A stretch of DNA of 15,000 nucleotides from Penaeus vannamei (taxonomy: Eukaryota > Arthropoda > Malacostraca > Decapoda > Penaeidae). The stretch lies in NCBI RefSeq assembly GCF_042767895.1, contig NC_091576.1, positions 34,842,431 to 34,857,430 of the forward strand, written 5' to 3'. The notes under the pieces are model-generated. The model did no database searches. It was not told where the DNA came from and saw nothing but the letters and a program-made list of their open reading frames with translations. The position numbers and the translations under genes were made by a program. Shown piece after piece: positions 6,720 to 15,000 of the stretch; the first letter of the stretch is position 1; each line of letters starts with the position of its first letter.

Positions 6720-7585
6720 TATTTTGTTATTATTACTGTTATCACTCTTATCATTAGACATCCCCTTGTTATTATTTTGTTGACATTGTCATCCCTATTA
6801 TTATTGCTATTATTATTACCATTATTATCATTATTATCATTGTTATTATCATCACTATTATTGTTACAGTATAATCAATATTGTCATTAATATTGTTATC
6901 ATTATCATCATATTTTTTATCAACAGCATTATCATTATCATTTCTCATGTTATCCTTATTATCATCACTGGTATCAATATGTTTATCATTATTGTAATCG
7001 TTGTCAAAAACAATATCATTACTGTTATTTTCATTTTTATCATCCTTATCTGCATCATCATTTTTATCATTATTATTGATATCATTATCATTATCATTGC
7101 CACTATCATTAACTTTATTATTATCGTCATTGGTGTCGTGATCATTATTATCATCGTTACTATAATTATCATCTGTAGTTGTAGTAGTACTAATAGTATC
7201 ATTACTAGGGTCATTACTGTTGTTATTTTCATCCTTATCATTAGCATTATTTTTGTCTTTATCATCATTACAAATATAATTTTAATCCATATCACAATCC
7301 TTAATACAGTTATCATTATGATGGTGATAAAGATGATAATGGTAATGGTAATAATAACAATAATCATTATTGATATTGTTCTTATCATTATTGTTATATT
7401 TTTATATATCATTATTACTATTATGATGATTATCATTATTGCCCCTAGCAGCATTACCTTTGACACTTTTTATCCTCATCATTATCCTTTCATCACGATT
7501 ATCATTACTACCACTGTTACTTTATCATGATAGTTGTTACTGTTATTATAATTATCATTAATACCACTATTACTATTATCATTTA
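6720..7585. repeat. Long ATT/ATC-rich tract upstream of copy 3
   Basis: Degenerate ATT/ATC repeat collinear with 3440-4335. Unit-specific single-base changes shift or close the Ile-rich frames (for example a lost base near 7522), which argues against coding. No gene seen. Confidence 0.9.
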
Positions 7586-7629
7586 TGCTCCTTTGAGGAA
7601 CTTGGAAGACGCGCGTATGTAAACAATGA

Positions 7630-7637
7630 TGACGTCA
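7630..7637. promoter_or_regulatory. CRE-like palindrome TGACGTCA in block B, unit 3
   Basis: Perfect 8 bp CREB/ATF consensus within conserved block B (7586-7695). It lies about 1.2 kb upstream of the copy 3 promoter and 0.7 kb past the 3' end of copy 4, so it could serve either or neither. Confidence 0.35.
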
Positions 7638-7708
7638 CGGATTATAAGAATAAACACTTGGAAAATATAAGGATATGAAATACAGCTTCATTTTTTAAAT
7701 ATGTTAAT

Positions 7709-7710
<2 letters not shown>

Positions 7711-7765
<55 letters not shown>
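7711..7765. repeat. (AT)n dinucleotide array, spacer 3
   Basis: Pure alternating AT of about 55 bp. Its left flank reads aaatatgttaattg; units 3-5 share loss of the three-base cat found in units 1 and 2. Confidence 0.95.
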
Positions 7766-7770
<5 letters not shown>

Positions 7771-7784
7771 TTATAATTTTTGTA

Positions 7785-8040
7785 GTTGAGCATTCTTTAC
7801 TTAGTAGATTGCAGACACTTGCCATGTCCTTCTCGCCGATGTCCAAATGATACATAATGCCCGTTTCTCCTTGCGACCAAGTTGTAGATTTTGCGGACTT
7901 GGAAGATGAGGGAAGTGGGGAAAAAACAAGTCACCTCCAACGTATCGTTCAGAAAACGCTCATGTGTCCGCCCCTTTAGTAAGCATGGTCCTCTGCGAAC
8001 ATGGCCTCCCTCCTCCTACGTCTACTTGGATATGGGACTA
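7785..8040. other. Conserved block A, unit 3/4 junction
   Basis: Copy of the non-repetitive spacer block described at 1175-1430. No gene called. Confidence 0.5.
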
Positions 8041-8347
8041 ATTTTAACTTATTCTTTCTCATTAACATCATTAGTCTTATTGATGCCATTACCATTACTA
8101 TCTTTAGTAATTTTACTTCATTTTTCATTAAAATCATAACCTCGTTGTCTTTGTTATTGTTGAATATCATCCTGTTCTTTTCATTATCATTATCATTATA
8201 GCTATTAGAATAATTATCATGCTCATTACCTTTGTAAATGTATTACGTCCAGTACCTTTTTCTTCATCGTTACAACTATCATCACTATTGTCAAGGATCT
8301 CAGAACAAAATAGGGTATTTAATATTATAAATGTATTAAAAGTGTGT

Positions 8348-8353
8348 TTTATT
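8348..8353 (-). terminator. AATAAA polyadenylation signal, unit 4 gene
   Basis: AATAAA on the gene strand, 90 nt beyond the TGA at 8445-8443. Confidence 0.7.
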
Positions 8354-8442
8354 TCATGCATTGACGACTTACTCATAAAAGATGTTAAATGACTGATGAA
8401 TACATGTGTAGCTCTTTAACATGTTGAATTCTTACAATCGGA

Positions 8443-9359
8443 TCATTTCCCGTATCCATAGCCACCGCCATAGCCGCCACCATAGCCTCCTCCGCGACCG
8501 CCGCCATAGCCTCCATAACCACCTCCGCGACCGCCGCCATAACCACCACCATAACCTCCGCTGCCACCTCCGTAGCCGCCTCCATAGCCTCCGTAGCCAC
8601 CTCCGCGACCGCCTCCATAACCACCACCATAACCTCCGCTGCCACCTCCGTAGCCGCCCCCATAGCCTCCGTAGCCACCTCCGCGACCGCCTCCATAACC
8701 ACCTCCATAGCCTCCGTGCCCGCCACCATAACCGCCTCCACGGCCGCCTCCATAACCGCCTCCATATCCTCCATAGCTTCTGCCTCCCGCCAGGACACAT
8801 GCCACCATGGCAGCCACCAACACAAGTGCGAGAGAATATTTCTGAAACGGAACAAAATACGATAAGCTTACAATAGAACTGGAATTCTTTCTGTAGAATA
8901 AAAGATTGATCTTTTGATCTTTGGGACTATGGCCATCGTGTACGAATTTATTCAGTCTGACTATATATTGAGTTTAAGTTTATATCTTAAGCATTTGACT
9001 GAGCTTATGTGTTATGTCTTGAGTTTATGTCTTATGATCTGGTTCCAAATGTGAAACTTAATTTGGGTTTATATATTATGCTTCTGATTTTGTCTACAAT
9101 ATATGCCTTTGAATTAGTAATACAAGCTATGAGTTCCCACATGTATAGCAAATCATATGATATGAATAATGTTTGGTTGAGCTAGTCATTAACTGACATT
9201 GATAATACTTGCAGTAGAGGTTGTATCAGTGATGTAGTATATCTATATCGTTACATATTTATATACATACATGCATGCATACATACACACATGCATGCAT
9301 ATATGTTTGTGTACATATACATGTATACACACACACACACCCACACACACACACACACA

Positions 9360-9441
<82 letters not shown>

Positions 9442-9697
9442 TATATACATATATATGTATATATACCTATATATATGTGTTTATAGTGTGATATTGATAG
9501 ATAAACATGGATAGGTAGGTACATAAATGAAAGGATATATCACTGTATATATGCATATATGTATACACATAAACACACATATATGTATGTGTATATACAT
9601 ATGTATGTATGTATGTACCTATGGATGTGTGTATGCATGTGTATACAGACGTGCTGAAGCAAGCACACGCATTCACTCCATGCAGTATACGTACCAT
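8443..9697 (-). CDS. Secreted glycine/tyrosine-rich repeat protein, copy 4 (133 aa)
   Basis: complement(join(8443..8841, 9695..9697)), the same two-exon structure with the coding ATG alone in exon 1. Signal peptide residues 1-19 are identical to copies 2 and 3. The mature chain of about 114 aa begins GGRSYGGYGGGYGGG and includes the GGHGGYGGG block seen in copy 3. It carries two full 26-residue repeats (DNA 8516-8671) plus partial ones and ends GYGYGK. Its start and end match copy 3 closely; the 26-residue length difference equals one repeat, pointing to unequal exchange within the coding minisatellite. Promoter and AATAAA are intact. Role unresolved, as for copy 2. Confidence 0.88.
8516..8671 (-). 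repeat. 78 bp coding minisatellite, two copies (unit 4)
   Basis: Two full periods with markers at 8516, 8594 and 8672, followed by a partial third. Confidence 0.9.
9327..9436. repeat. Compound (AC)n(AT)n microsatellite in intron of copy 4
   Basis: (AC)n at 9327-9407 with two ccc interruptions, then (AT)n to 9436. It is the longest example in the window, inside the 853 bp intron (8842-9694). Confidence 0.93.
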
Positions 9698-9734
9698 TGT
9701 GCAAAGCTTTCCGGTATGAAGTCAGGCCAGACTC

Positions 9735-9790
9735 TGCTTCAGGCTGAAGGAACTTCAAGCTTTTATATCCACCGAGGGAATCGCTGAGCC
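9735..9790 (-). promoter_or_regulatory. TATA-box core promoter of copy 4
   Basis: TATAAAAG at 9767-9760 on the gene strand, same layout as copy 2. One base upstream of the TATA box differs from units 2 and 3 (aatcgctgag for aatcgccgag), a change shared with unit 5. Confidence 0.8.
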
Positions 9791-10059
9791 GTTCTGCGCC
9801 TGAGAAACACGCGTCATGGGATGTGATAATAATTTCATGCCAGATTTTCATTGTCTTTTTTTTTTCTTTCTTTCTTTCTTCTTTACGACCGACCTGGTGG
9901 AATTGTTTCATTATTGTTTGGCTATGATTAAAATCTACATTCAGAATCGAATTACGTTCATACAATGAAATGATCATTATAATGATACCTTTCTTCTCAC
10001 AAATCACCAGTTTGGTTGCATTTCTGTTTATGGAGGGTTAGGAGAGTTATTCATGTTAA

Positions 10060-10935
10060 CATAACTATTTTGTTATTATTACTGTTGTCACTCTTATCAT
10101 TAGACATCCCCTTGTTATTATTTTGTTGACATTGTCATCCCTATTATTATTGCTATTATTATTACCATTATTATCATTATTATCATTGTTATTATCATCA
10201 CTATTATTGTTACAGTATAATCAATATTGTCATTAATATTGTTATCATTATCATCATATTTTTTATCAACAGCATTATCATTATCATCATTCATGTTATC
10301 CTTATTATCATCACTGGTATCAATATGTTTATCATTATTGTTATCGTTGTCAGAAACAATATCATTACTGTTATTTTTATTTTTATCATCCTTATCTGCA
10401 TCATCATTTTTATCATTATTATTGATATCATTATCATTATCATTGCCACTATCATTAACATTATTATTATCGTCATTGGCGTCGTGATCATTATTATCAT
10501 CGTTACTATAATTATCATCTGTAGTTGTAGTAGTACTAATAGTATCATTACTAGGGTCATTACTGTTGTTATTTTCATCATTATTATTGCAATTATTTTT
10601 GTCTTTATCATCATTACAAATATAATTTCAATCCATATCACAATCCTTAATACAGTTATCATTATGATGTTGATAAAGATGATAATGGTAATGGTAATAA
10701 TAACAATAATCATTATTGATATTGTTCTTATCATTATTGTTATATTTTTATATATCATTATTACTATTATGATGATTATCATTATTGCCCCTAGTAGCAT
10801 TACCTTTGACACTTTTTATCCTCATTATTATCCTTTCATCATGATTAACATTACTACCACTGTTACTATTATCATGACAGTTGTTACTGTTATTATAATT
10901 ATCATTAATACCACTATTACTATTATCATTTATGC
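10060..10935. repeat. Long ATT/ATC-rich tract upstream of copy 4
   Basis: Collinear with 3440-4335. It holds only Ile/Met/Val-rich frames produced by the repeat. No gene seen. Confidence 0.9.
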
Positions 10936-10976
10936 TCCTTTGAGGAACTTGGAAGACGCGTGTATGTAAACAATGA

Positions 10977-10984
10977 TGACGTCA
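10977..10984. promoter_or_regulatory. CRE-like palindrome TGACGTCA in block B, unit 4
   Basis: Perfect CREB/ATF consensus inside block B (10937-11045), same context as units 1, 3 and 5. Confidence 0.35.
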
Positions 10985-11055
10985 CGGATTATAAGAATAA
11001 ACACTTGGAAAATATAAGGATATGAAATACAGCTTCATTTTTTAAATATGTTAAT

Positions 11056-11057
<2 letters not shown>

Positions 11058-11124
<67 letters not shown>
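11058..11124. repeat. (AT)n dinucleotide array, spacer 4
   Basis: Pure alternating AT of about 67 bp, the longest of the five arrays. Confidence 0.95.
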
Positions 11125-11129
<5 letters not shown>

Positions 11130-11144
11130 TTATAATTTTTGTAG

Positions 11145-11400
11145 TTGAGCATTCTTTACTTAGTAGATTGCAGACACTTGCCATGTCCTTCTCGCCGATG
11201 TCCAAATGATACATAATGCCCGTTTCTCCTTGCGACCAAGTTGTAGATTTTGCGGACTTGGAAGATGAGGGAAGTGGGGAAAAAACAAGTCACCTCCAAC
11301 GTATCGTTCAGAAAACGCTCATGTGTCCGCCCCTTTAGTAAGCATGGTCCTCTGCGAACATGGCCTCCCTCCTCCTACGTCTACTTGGATATGGGACTAA
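11145..11400. other. Conserved block A, unit 4/5 junction
   Basis: Copy of the non-repetitive spacer block described at 1175-1430. No gene called. Confidence 0.5.
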
Positions 11401-11706
11401 TTTTAACTTATTCTTTCTCATTAACATCATTAGTCTTATTGATGCCATTACCATTATTATCTTTAGTAATTTTACTTCATTTTTCATTAAAATCATAACT
11501 TCGTTGTCTTTGTTATTGTCGAATATCATCCTGTTCTTTTCATTATCATTATCATTATAGCTAGTAGAATAATTATTATGCTCATTACCTTTGTAAATGT
11601 ATTACGTCCAGTACCTTTTTCTTCATCGTTACAACTATCATCACTATTGTCAAGGATCTCAGAACAAAATAGGGTATTTGATATTATAAATGTATTAAAA
11701 GTGTGT

Positions 11707-11712
11707 TTTATT
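11707..11712 (-). terminator. AATAAA polyadenylation signal, unit 5 gene
   Basis: AATAAA on the gene strand, 90 nt beyond the TGA at 11804-11802. Confidence 0.7.
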
Positions 11713-11801
11713 TCATGCATTGACGACTTACTCATAAAAGACGTTAAATGACGGATGAATACATGTGTAACTCTTTAACATGTTGAATTCTTACAATCGG
11801 A

Positions 11802-12883
11802 TCATTTCCCGTATCCATAGCCACCGCCATAGCCGCCACCATAGCCTCCTCCGCGACCGCCGCCATAGCCTCCATAACCACCTCCGCGACCGCCGCCATA
11901 ACCACCACCATAACCTCCGCTGCCACCTCCGTAGCCGCCTCCATAGCCTCCGTAGCCACCTCCGCGACCGCCTCCATAACCACCACCATAACCTCCGCTG
12001 CCACCTCCGTAGCCGCTTCCATAGCCTCCGTAGCCACCTCCACGGCCGCCTCCATAACCTCCTCCATATCCACCATAGCTTCTGCCTCCCGCCAGGACAC
12101 ATGCCACCATGGCAGCCACCAACGCAAGTGCGAGAGAATATTTCTGAAACGGAACAAAATACGATAAGCTTAAAATAGAACTGGAATTCTTTCTGTAGAA
12201 TAAAAGATTGATCTTTTGATCTTTGGGACTATGGCCATCGTGTACGAATTTATTCAGTCTGATTATATATTGAGTTTAAGTTTATATCTTAAGCATTTGA
12301 CTGAGCTTATGTGTTATGTCTTGAGTTTATGTCTTATGATCTGGTTCCAAATGTGAAACTTAGTTTGGGTTTATATATTATGCTTCTGATTTTGTCTACA
12401 ATATATGCATTTGAATTAGTAATACAAACTATGAGTTCCCACATGTATAGCAAATCATATGATATGAATAATGTTTGGTTGAGCTAGTCATTAACTGATA
12501 TTGATAATACTTGCAGTAGAGGTTGTATCAGTGATATCGTATATCTATATCTATACATATTTATATACATACATGCATGCATACATACACACATGCATGC
12601 ATATATGTTTGTGTACATATACATGTATACACACACACACACCCACACATATATATACATATATATGTGTTTATAGTGTGATATTAATAGATATACTTAG
12701 ATAGGTAGGTAGATAAAAGGATATATCACGGTATATATACATATATGTATACACATAAACACACATATATGTATGTGTATATACATATGTATGTATGTAT
12801 GTACCTATGGATGTGTGTATGCATGTGTATACAGACGTGCTGAAGCAAGCACACGCATTCACTCCATGCAGTATACGTACCAT
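11802..12883 (-). CDS. Secreted glycine/tyrosine-rich repeat protein, copy 5 (114 aa)
   Basis: complement(join(11802..12143, 12881..12883)), with donor ATG|gtacgt and acceptor cag conserved. The signal peptide has one change, Val to Ala at residue 8 (MKYSLALALVAAMVACVLA), still a good signal sequence. The mature chain of about 95 aa starts GGRSYGGYGGGYGGGRGG and lacks the GGHGG block of copies 2-4. It has two full 26-residue repeats (DNA 11875-12030), one containing a Gly-to-Ser change (GGYGSGYGGG), and ends GYGYGK. The N-terminal part of the mature domain therefore differs structurally from copies 2-4, as if a segment was lost by recombination between repeats. Promoter and AATAAA are intact. 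Confidence 0.87.
11875..12030 (-). repeat. 78 bp coding minisatellite, two copies (unit 5)
   Basis: Two full periods with markers at 11875, 11953 and 12031. The second carries the change that turns a repeat Gly into Ser. Confidence 0.9.
12629..12670. repeat. Contracted (AC)n(AT)n microsatellite in intron of copy 5
   Basis: Only about 20 bp of (AC)n (12629-12649), then a short interrupted AT run. The pure (AT)n block and flanking gtacatatat sequence of the other units are missing. This explains why the intron is 737 bp and not about 850. Confidence 0.85.
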
Positions 12884-12920
12884 TGTGCAAAGCTTTTCGG
12901 TATGAAGTCAGGCCAGACTC

Positions 12921-12976
12921 TGCTTCAGGCTGAAGGAACTTCAAGCTTTTATATCCACCGAGGGAATCGCTGAGCC
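12921..12976 (-). promoter_or_regulatory. TATA-box core promoter of copy 5
   Basis: TATAAAAG at 12953-12946 on the gene strand, same spacing to ttgcacaATG|gtacgt. The 5' UTR has one change (ccgaaaagc for ccggaaagc). Confidence 0.8.
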
Positions 12977-13259
12977 GTTCTGCGCCTGAGAAACACGCGT
13001 CATGGGATGTGATAATAATTTCGTGCCAGATTTTCATTGTCTTTTTTTTTCTTTCTTTCTTTCTTTCTTCTTTACGACCGACCTGGTGGAATTGTTTCAT
13101 TATTGTTTGGCTATGATTAAAATCTACATTCAGAATCGAATTACGTTCATACAATGAAATGATCATTATAATGATACCTTTCTTCTCACAAATCACCAGT
13201 TTGGTTGCATTTCTGTTTATGGAGGGTTAGGAGAGTTATTCGTGTTAACATATCTATTT

Positions 13260-14120
13260 TGTTATTATTACTGTTATCACTCTTATCATTAGACATCCCC
13301 TTGTTATCATTTTGTTGACATTGTCATCCCTATTATTATTGCTATTATTATTACCATTATTATCATTATTATCATTGTTATTATCATCACTATTATTGTT
13401 ACAGTATAATCAATATTGTCATTAATATTGTTATCATTATCATCATATTTTTTATCAACAGCATTATCATTATCATCATTCATGTTATCCTTATTATCAT
13501 CACTGGTATCAATATGTTTATCATTATTGTTATCAGTCAGAAACAATATCATTACTGTTATTTTCATTTTTATCATCCTTATCTGCATCATCATTTTTAT
13601 CATTATTATTGATATCATTATCATTATCATTGCCACTATCATTAACATTATTATTATCGTCATTGGCGTCGTGATCATTATTATCATCGTTACTATAATT
13701 ATCATCTGTAGTTGTAGTAGTACTAATAGTATCATTACTAGGGTCATTACTGTTGTTATTTTCATCATTATTATTGCAATTATTTTTGTCTTTATCATCA
13801 TTACAAATATAATTTCAATCCATATCACAATCCTTAATACAGTTATCATTATGATGTTGATAAAGATGATAATGGTAATGGTAATAATAACAATAATCAT
13901 TATTGATATTGTTCTTATCATTATTGTTATATTTTTATATATCATTATTACTATTATGATGATTATCATTATTGCCCCTAGTAGCATTACCTTTGACACT
14001 TTTTATCCTCATTATTATCCTTTCATCATGATTATCATTACTACCACTGTTACTATTATCATGACAGTTGTTACTGTTATTATAATTATCATTAATACCA
14101 CTATTACTATTATCATTTAT
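13260..14120. repeat. Long ATT/ATC-rich tract upstream of copy 5
   Basis: Collinear with 3440-4335. A small deletion near 13535 joins two Ile/Ser-rich frames into a long open frame, which shows that these frames are not maintained. No gene seen. Confidence 0.9.
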
Positions 14121-14163
14121 GCTCCTTTGAGGAACTTGGAAGACGCGTGTATGTAAACAATGA

Positions 14164-14171
14164 TGACGTCA
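14164..14171. promoter_or_regulatory. CRE-like palindrome TGACGTCA in block B, unit 5
   Basis: Perfect CREB/ATF consensus inside block B (14121-14230). Confidence 0.35.
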
Positions 14172-14242
14172 CGGATTATAAGAATAAACACTTGGAAAAT
14201 ATAATGATATGAAATACAGCTTCATTTTTTAAATATGTTAAT

Positions 14243-14244
<2 letters not shown>

Positions 14245-14285
<41 letters not shown>
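14245..14285. repeat. (AT)n dinucleotide array, spacer 5
   Basis: Pure alternating AT of about 41 bp, the shortest of the five arrays. Confidence 0.95.
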
Positions 14286-14290
<5 letters not shown>

Positions 14291-14304
14291 TATAATTTTT
14301 TTAG

Positions 14305-14560
14305 TTGAGTATTCTTTACTTAGTAGATTGCAGACACTTGCCATGTCCTTCTCGCCGATGTCCAAATGATACATAATGCCCGTTTCTCCTTGCGACCAAG
14401 TTGTAGATTTTGCGGACTTGGAAGATGAGGGAAGTGGGGAAAAAACAAGTCACCTCCAACGTATCGTTCAGAAAACGCTCATGTGTCCGCCCCTTTAGTA
14501 AGCATGGTCCTCTGCGAACATGGCCTCCCTCCTCCTACGTCTACTTGGATATGGGACTAA
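14305..14560. other. Conserved block A, unit 5/6 junction
   Basis: Copy of the non-repetitive spacer block described at 1175-1430. No gene called. Confidence 0.5.
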
Positions 14561-14866
14561 TTTTAACTTATTCTTTCTCATTAACATCATTAGTCTTATT
14601 GATGCCATTACCATTATTATCTTTAGTAATTTTACTTCATTTTTCATTAAAATCATAACCTCGTTGTCTTTGTTATTGTCGAATATCATCCTGTTCTTTT
14701 CATTATCATTATCATTATAGCTATTAGAATAATTATTATGCTCATTACCTTTGTAAATGTATTACGTCCAGTACCTTTTTCTTCATCGTTACAACTATCA
14801 TCACTATTGTCAAGGATCTCAGAACAAAATAGGGTATTTGATATCATAAATGTATTAAAAGTGTGT

Positions 14867-14872
14867 TTTATG
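14867..14872 (-). terminator. Degenerate polyadenylation hexamer (CATAAA) of unit 6
   Basis: CATAAA on the gene strand where units 2-5 have AATAAA; the same change is in pseudogene unit 1. The rest of this gene is outside the window. Confidence 0.5.
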
Positions 14873-14961
14873 TCATGCATTGACGACTTACTCATAAAAG
14901 ACGTTAAATGACGGATGAATACATGTGTAGCTCTTTAACATGTTGAATTCTTACAATCGGA

Positions 14962-15000
14962 TCATTTCCCGTATCCATAGCCACCGCCATAGCCGCCACC
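14962..15000 (-). CDS. Glycine/tyrosine-rich repeat protein, copy 6, C-terminal fragment
   Basis: Only the last 12 codons and TGA (14964-14962) are inside the window, encoding GGGYGGGYGYGK, the same as the other copies. The 5' part is missing because the window ends, so whether this copy is intact cannot be judged. Its 3' UTR carries the degenerate CATAAA hexamer. Confidence 0.8.
   Translation of the reverse strand, partial: GGGYGGGYGYGK

Larger units (their letters stand above)
4619..7876 (-). repeat. Tandem array unit 3 (3258 bp, complete)
   Basis: Complete unit collinear with unit 2. It is shorter mainly because its gene has fewer 78 bp repeats. Confidence 0.95.
7877..11235 (-). repeat. 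Tandem array unit 4 (3359 bp, complete)
   Basis: Complete unit and the longest of the set, with the longest intronic AC tract and longest (AT)n array. Confidence 0.95.
11236..14395 (-). repeat. Tandem array unit 5 (3160 bp, complete)
   Basis: Complete unit. It is shorter than units 2-4 mainly through a contracted intronic microsatellite and a short (AT)n array. Confidence 0.95.
14396..15000 (-). repeat. Tandem array unit 6, cut by window end
   Basis: First 605 bp of a sixth unit: block A, ATT/ATC tract, 3' UTR and the very end of the coding exon. It shows that the array continues to the right. Confidence 0.93.

Noticed and set aside
9540..10007. Minus-strand frame of about 155 codons running through the promoter of units 4 and 5
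   Set aside because: It crosses the TATA box, 5' UTR, ATG and intron in another frame. In units 2 and 3 only a shorter, about 103-codon version is seen.
1..15000. CRISPR-like array or bacterial operon
   Set aside because: The repeats are 3.3 kb gene units and simple-sequence DNA, with no spacer-repeat pattern and no bacterial ribosome sites. Introns, TATA boxes and AATAAA signals point to a eukaryote.

Overview
The window looks like eukaryotic, and most probably arthropod, genomic DNA. A decapod crustacean such as a penaeid shrimp is the best guess. The reasons are very heavy simple-sequence content ((AT)n, (AC)n and long ATT/ATC tracts), AT-rich non-coding DNA, TATA-box promoters, an intron with GT/AG ends, AATAAA signals, and a secreted Gly/Tyr-repeat protein of a kind common in arthropod cuticle and innate-immune peptides. 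The taxon is an inference; nothing here identifies a species.

The whole window is one head-to-tail tandem array. With a shared anchor sequence at 1, 1267, 4619, 7877, 11236 and 14396, it divides into six units: unit 1 (1266 bp, internally deleted), units 2-5 (3352, 3258, 3359 and 3160 bp) and unit 6 (cut by the window end). The array runs off both edges, so its copy number is unknown.

Units 2-5 each carry one apparently intact two-exon gene on the minus strand. From high to low coordinate the order is: ATT/ATC-rich upstream DNA, a short pyrimidine/purine tract, a TATAAAAG promoter, a 5' UTR of about 40-50 nt, exon 1 whose only coding content is the ATG, a 737-853 bp intron with an (AT)n/(GT)n microsatellite, exon 2 encoding the rest of the signal peptide and the whole glycine-tyrosine domain, a roughly 90 nt stretch to AATAAA, and then the spacer. 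The spacer holds a second ATT/ATC tract, a non-repetitive conserved block (block A), a long (AT)n array and a conserved block with a CRE-like palindrome (block B). Predicted precursors are 148, 107, 133 and 114 aa. They share the signal peptide MKYSLALVLVAAMVACVLA (one V-to-A change in unit 5) and a GGY/GGGYGGG-type mature chain ending GYGYGK. The lengths differ mainly through copies of a 26-residue (78 bp) repeat.

Unit 1 is a decapitated pseudogene: its glycine domain is fused directly to distal spacer DNA, so promoter, exon 1, intron and signal peptide are missing. Unit 6 shows only the last 12 codons. Units 1 and 6 both carry CATAAA where the other four have AATAAA.

The genes seem to be duplicated copies making one secreted product in several lengths. 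They do not form a multi-enzyme system. Cuticle/matrix protein and glycine-rich antimicrobial peptide are both plausible roles; the sequence does not decide between them. Most other open frames are by-products of low-complexity DNA.
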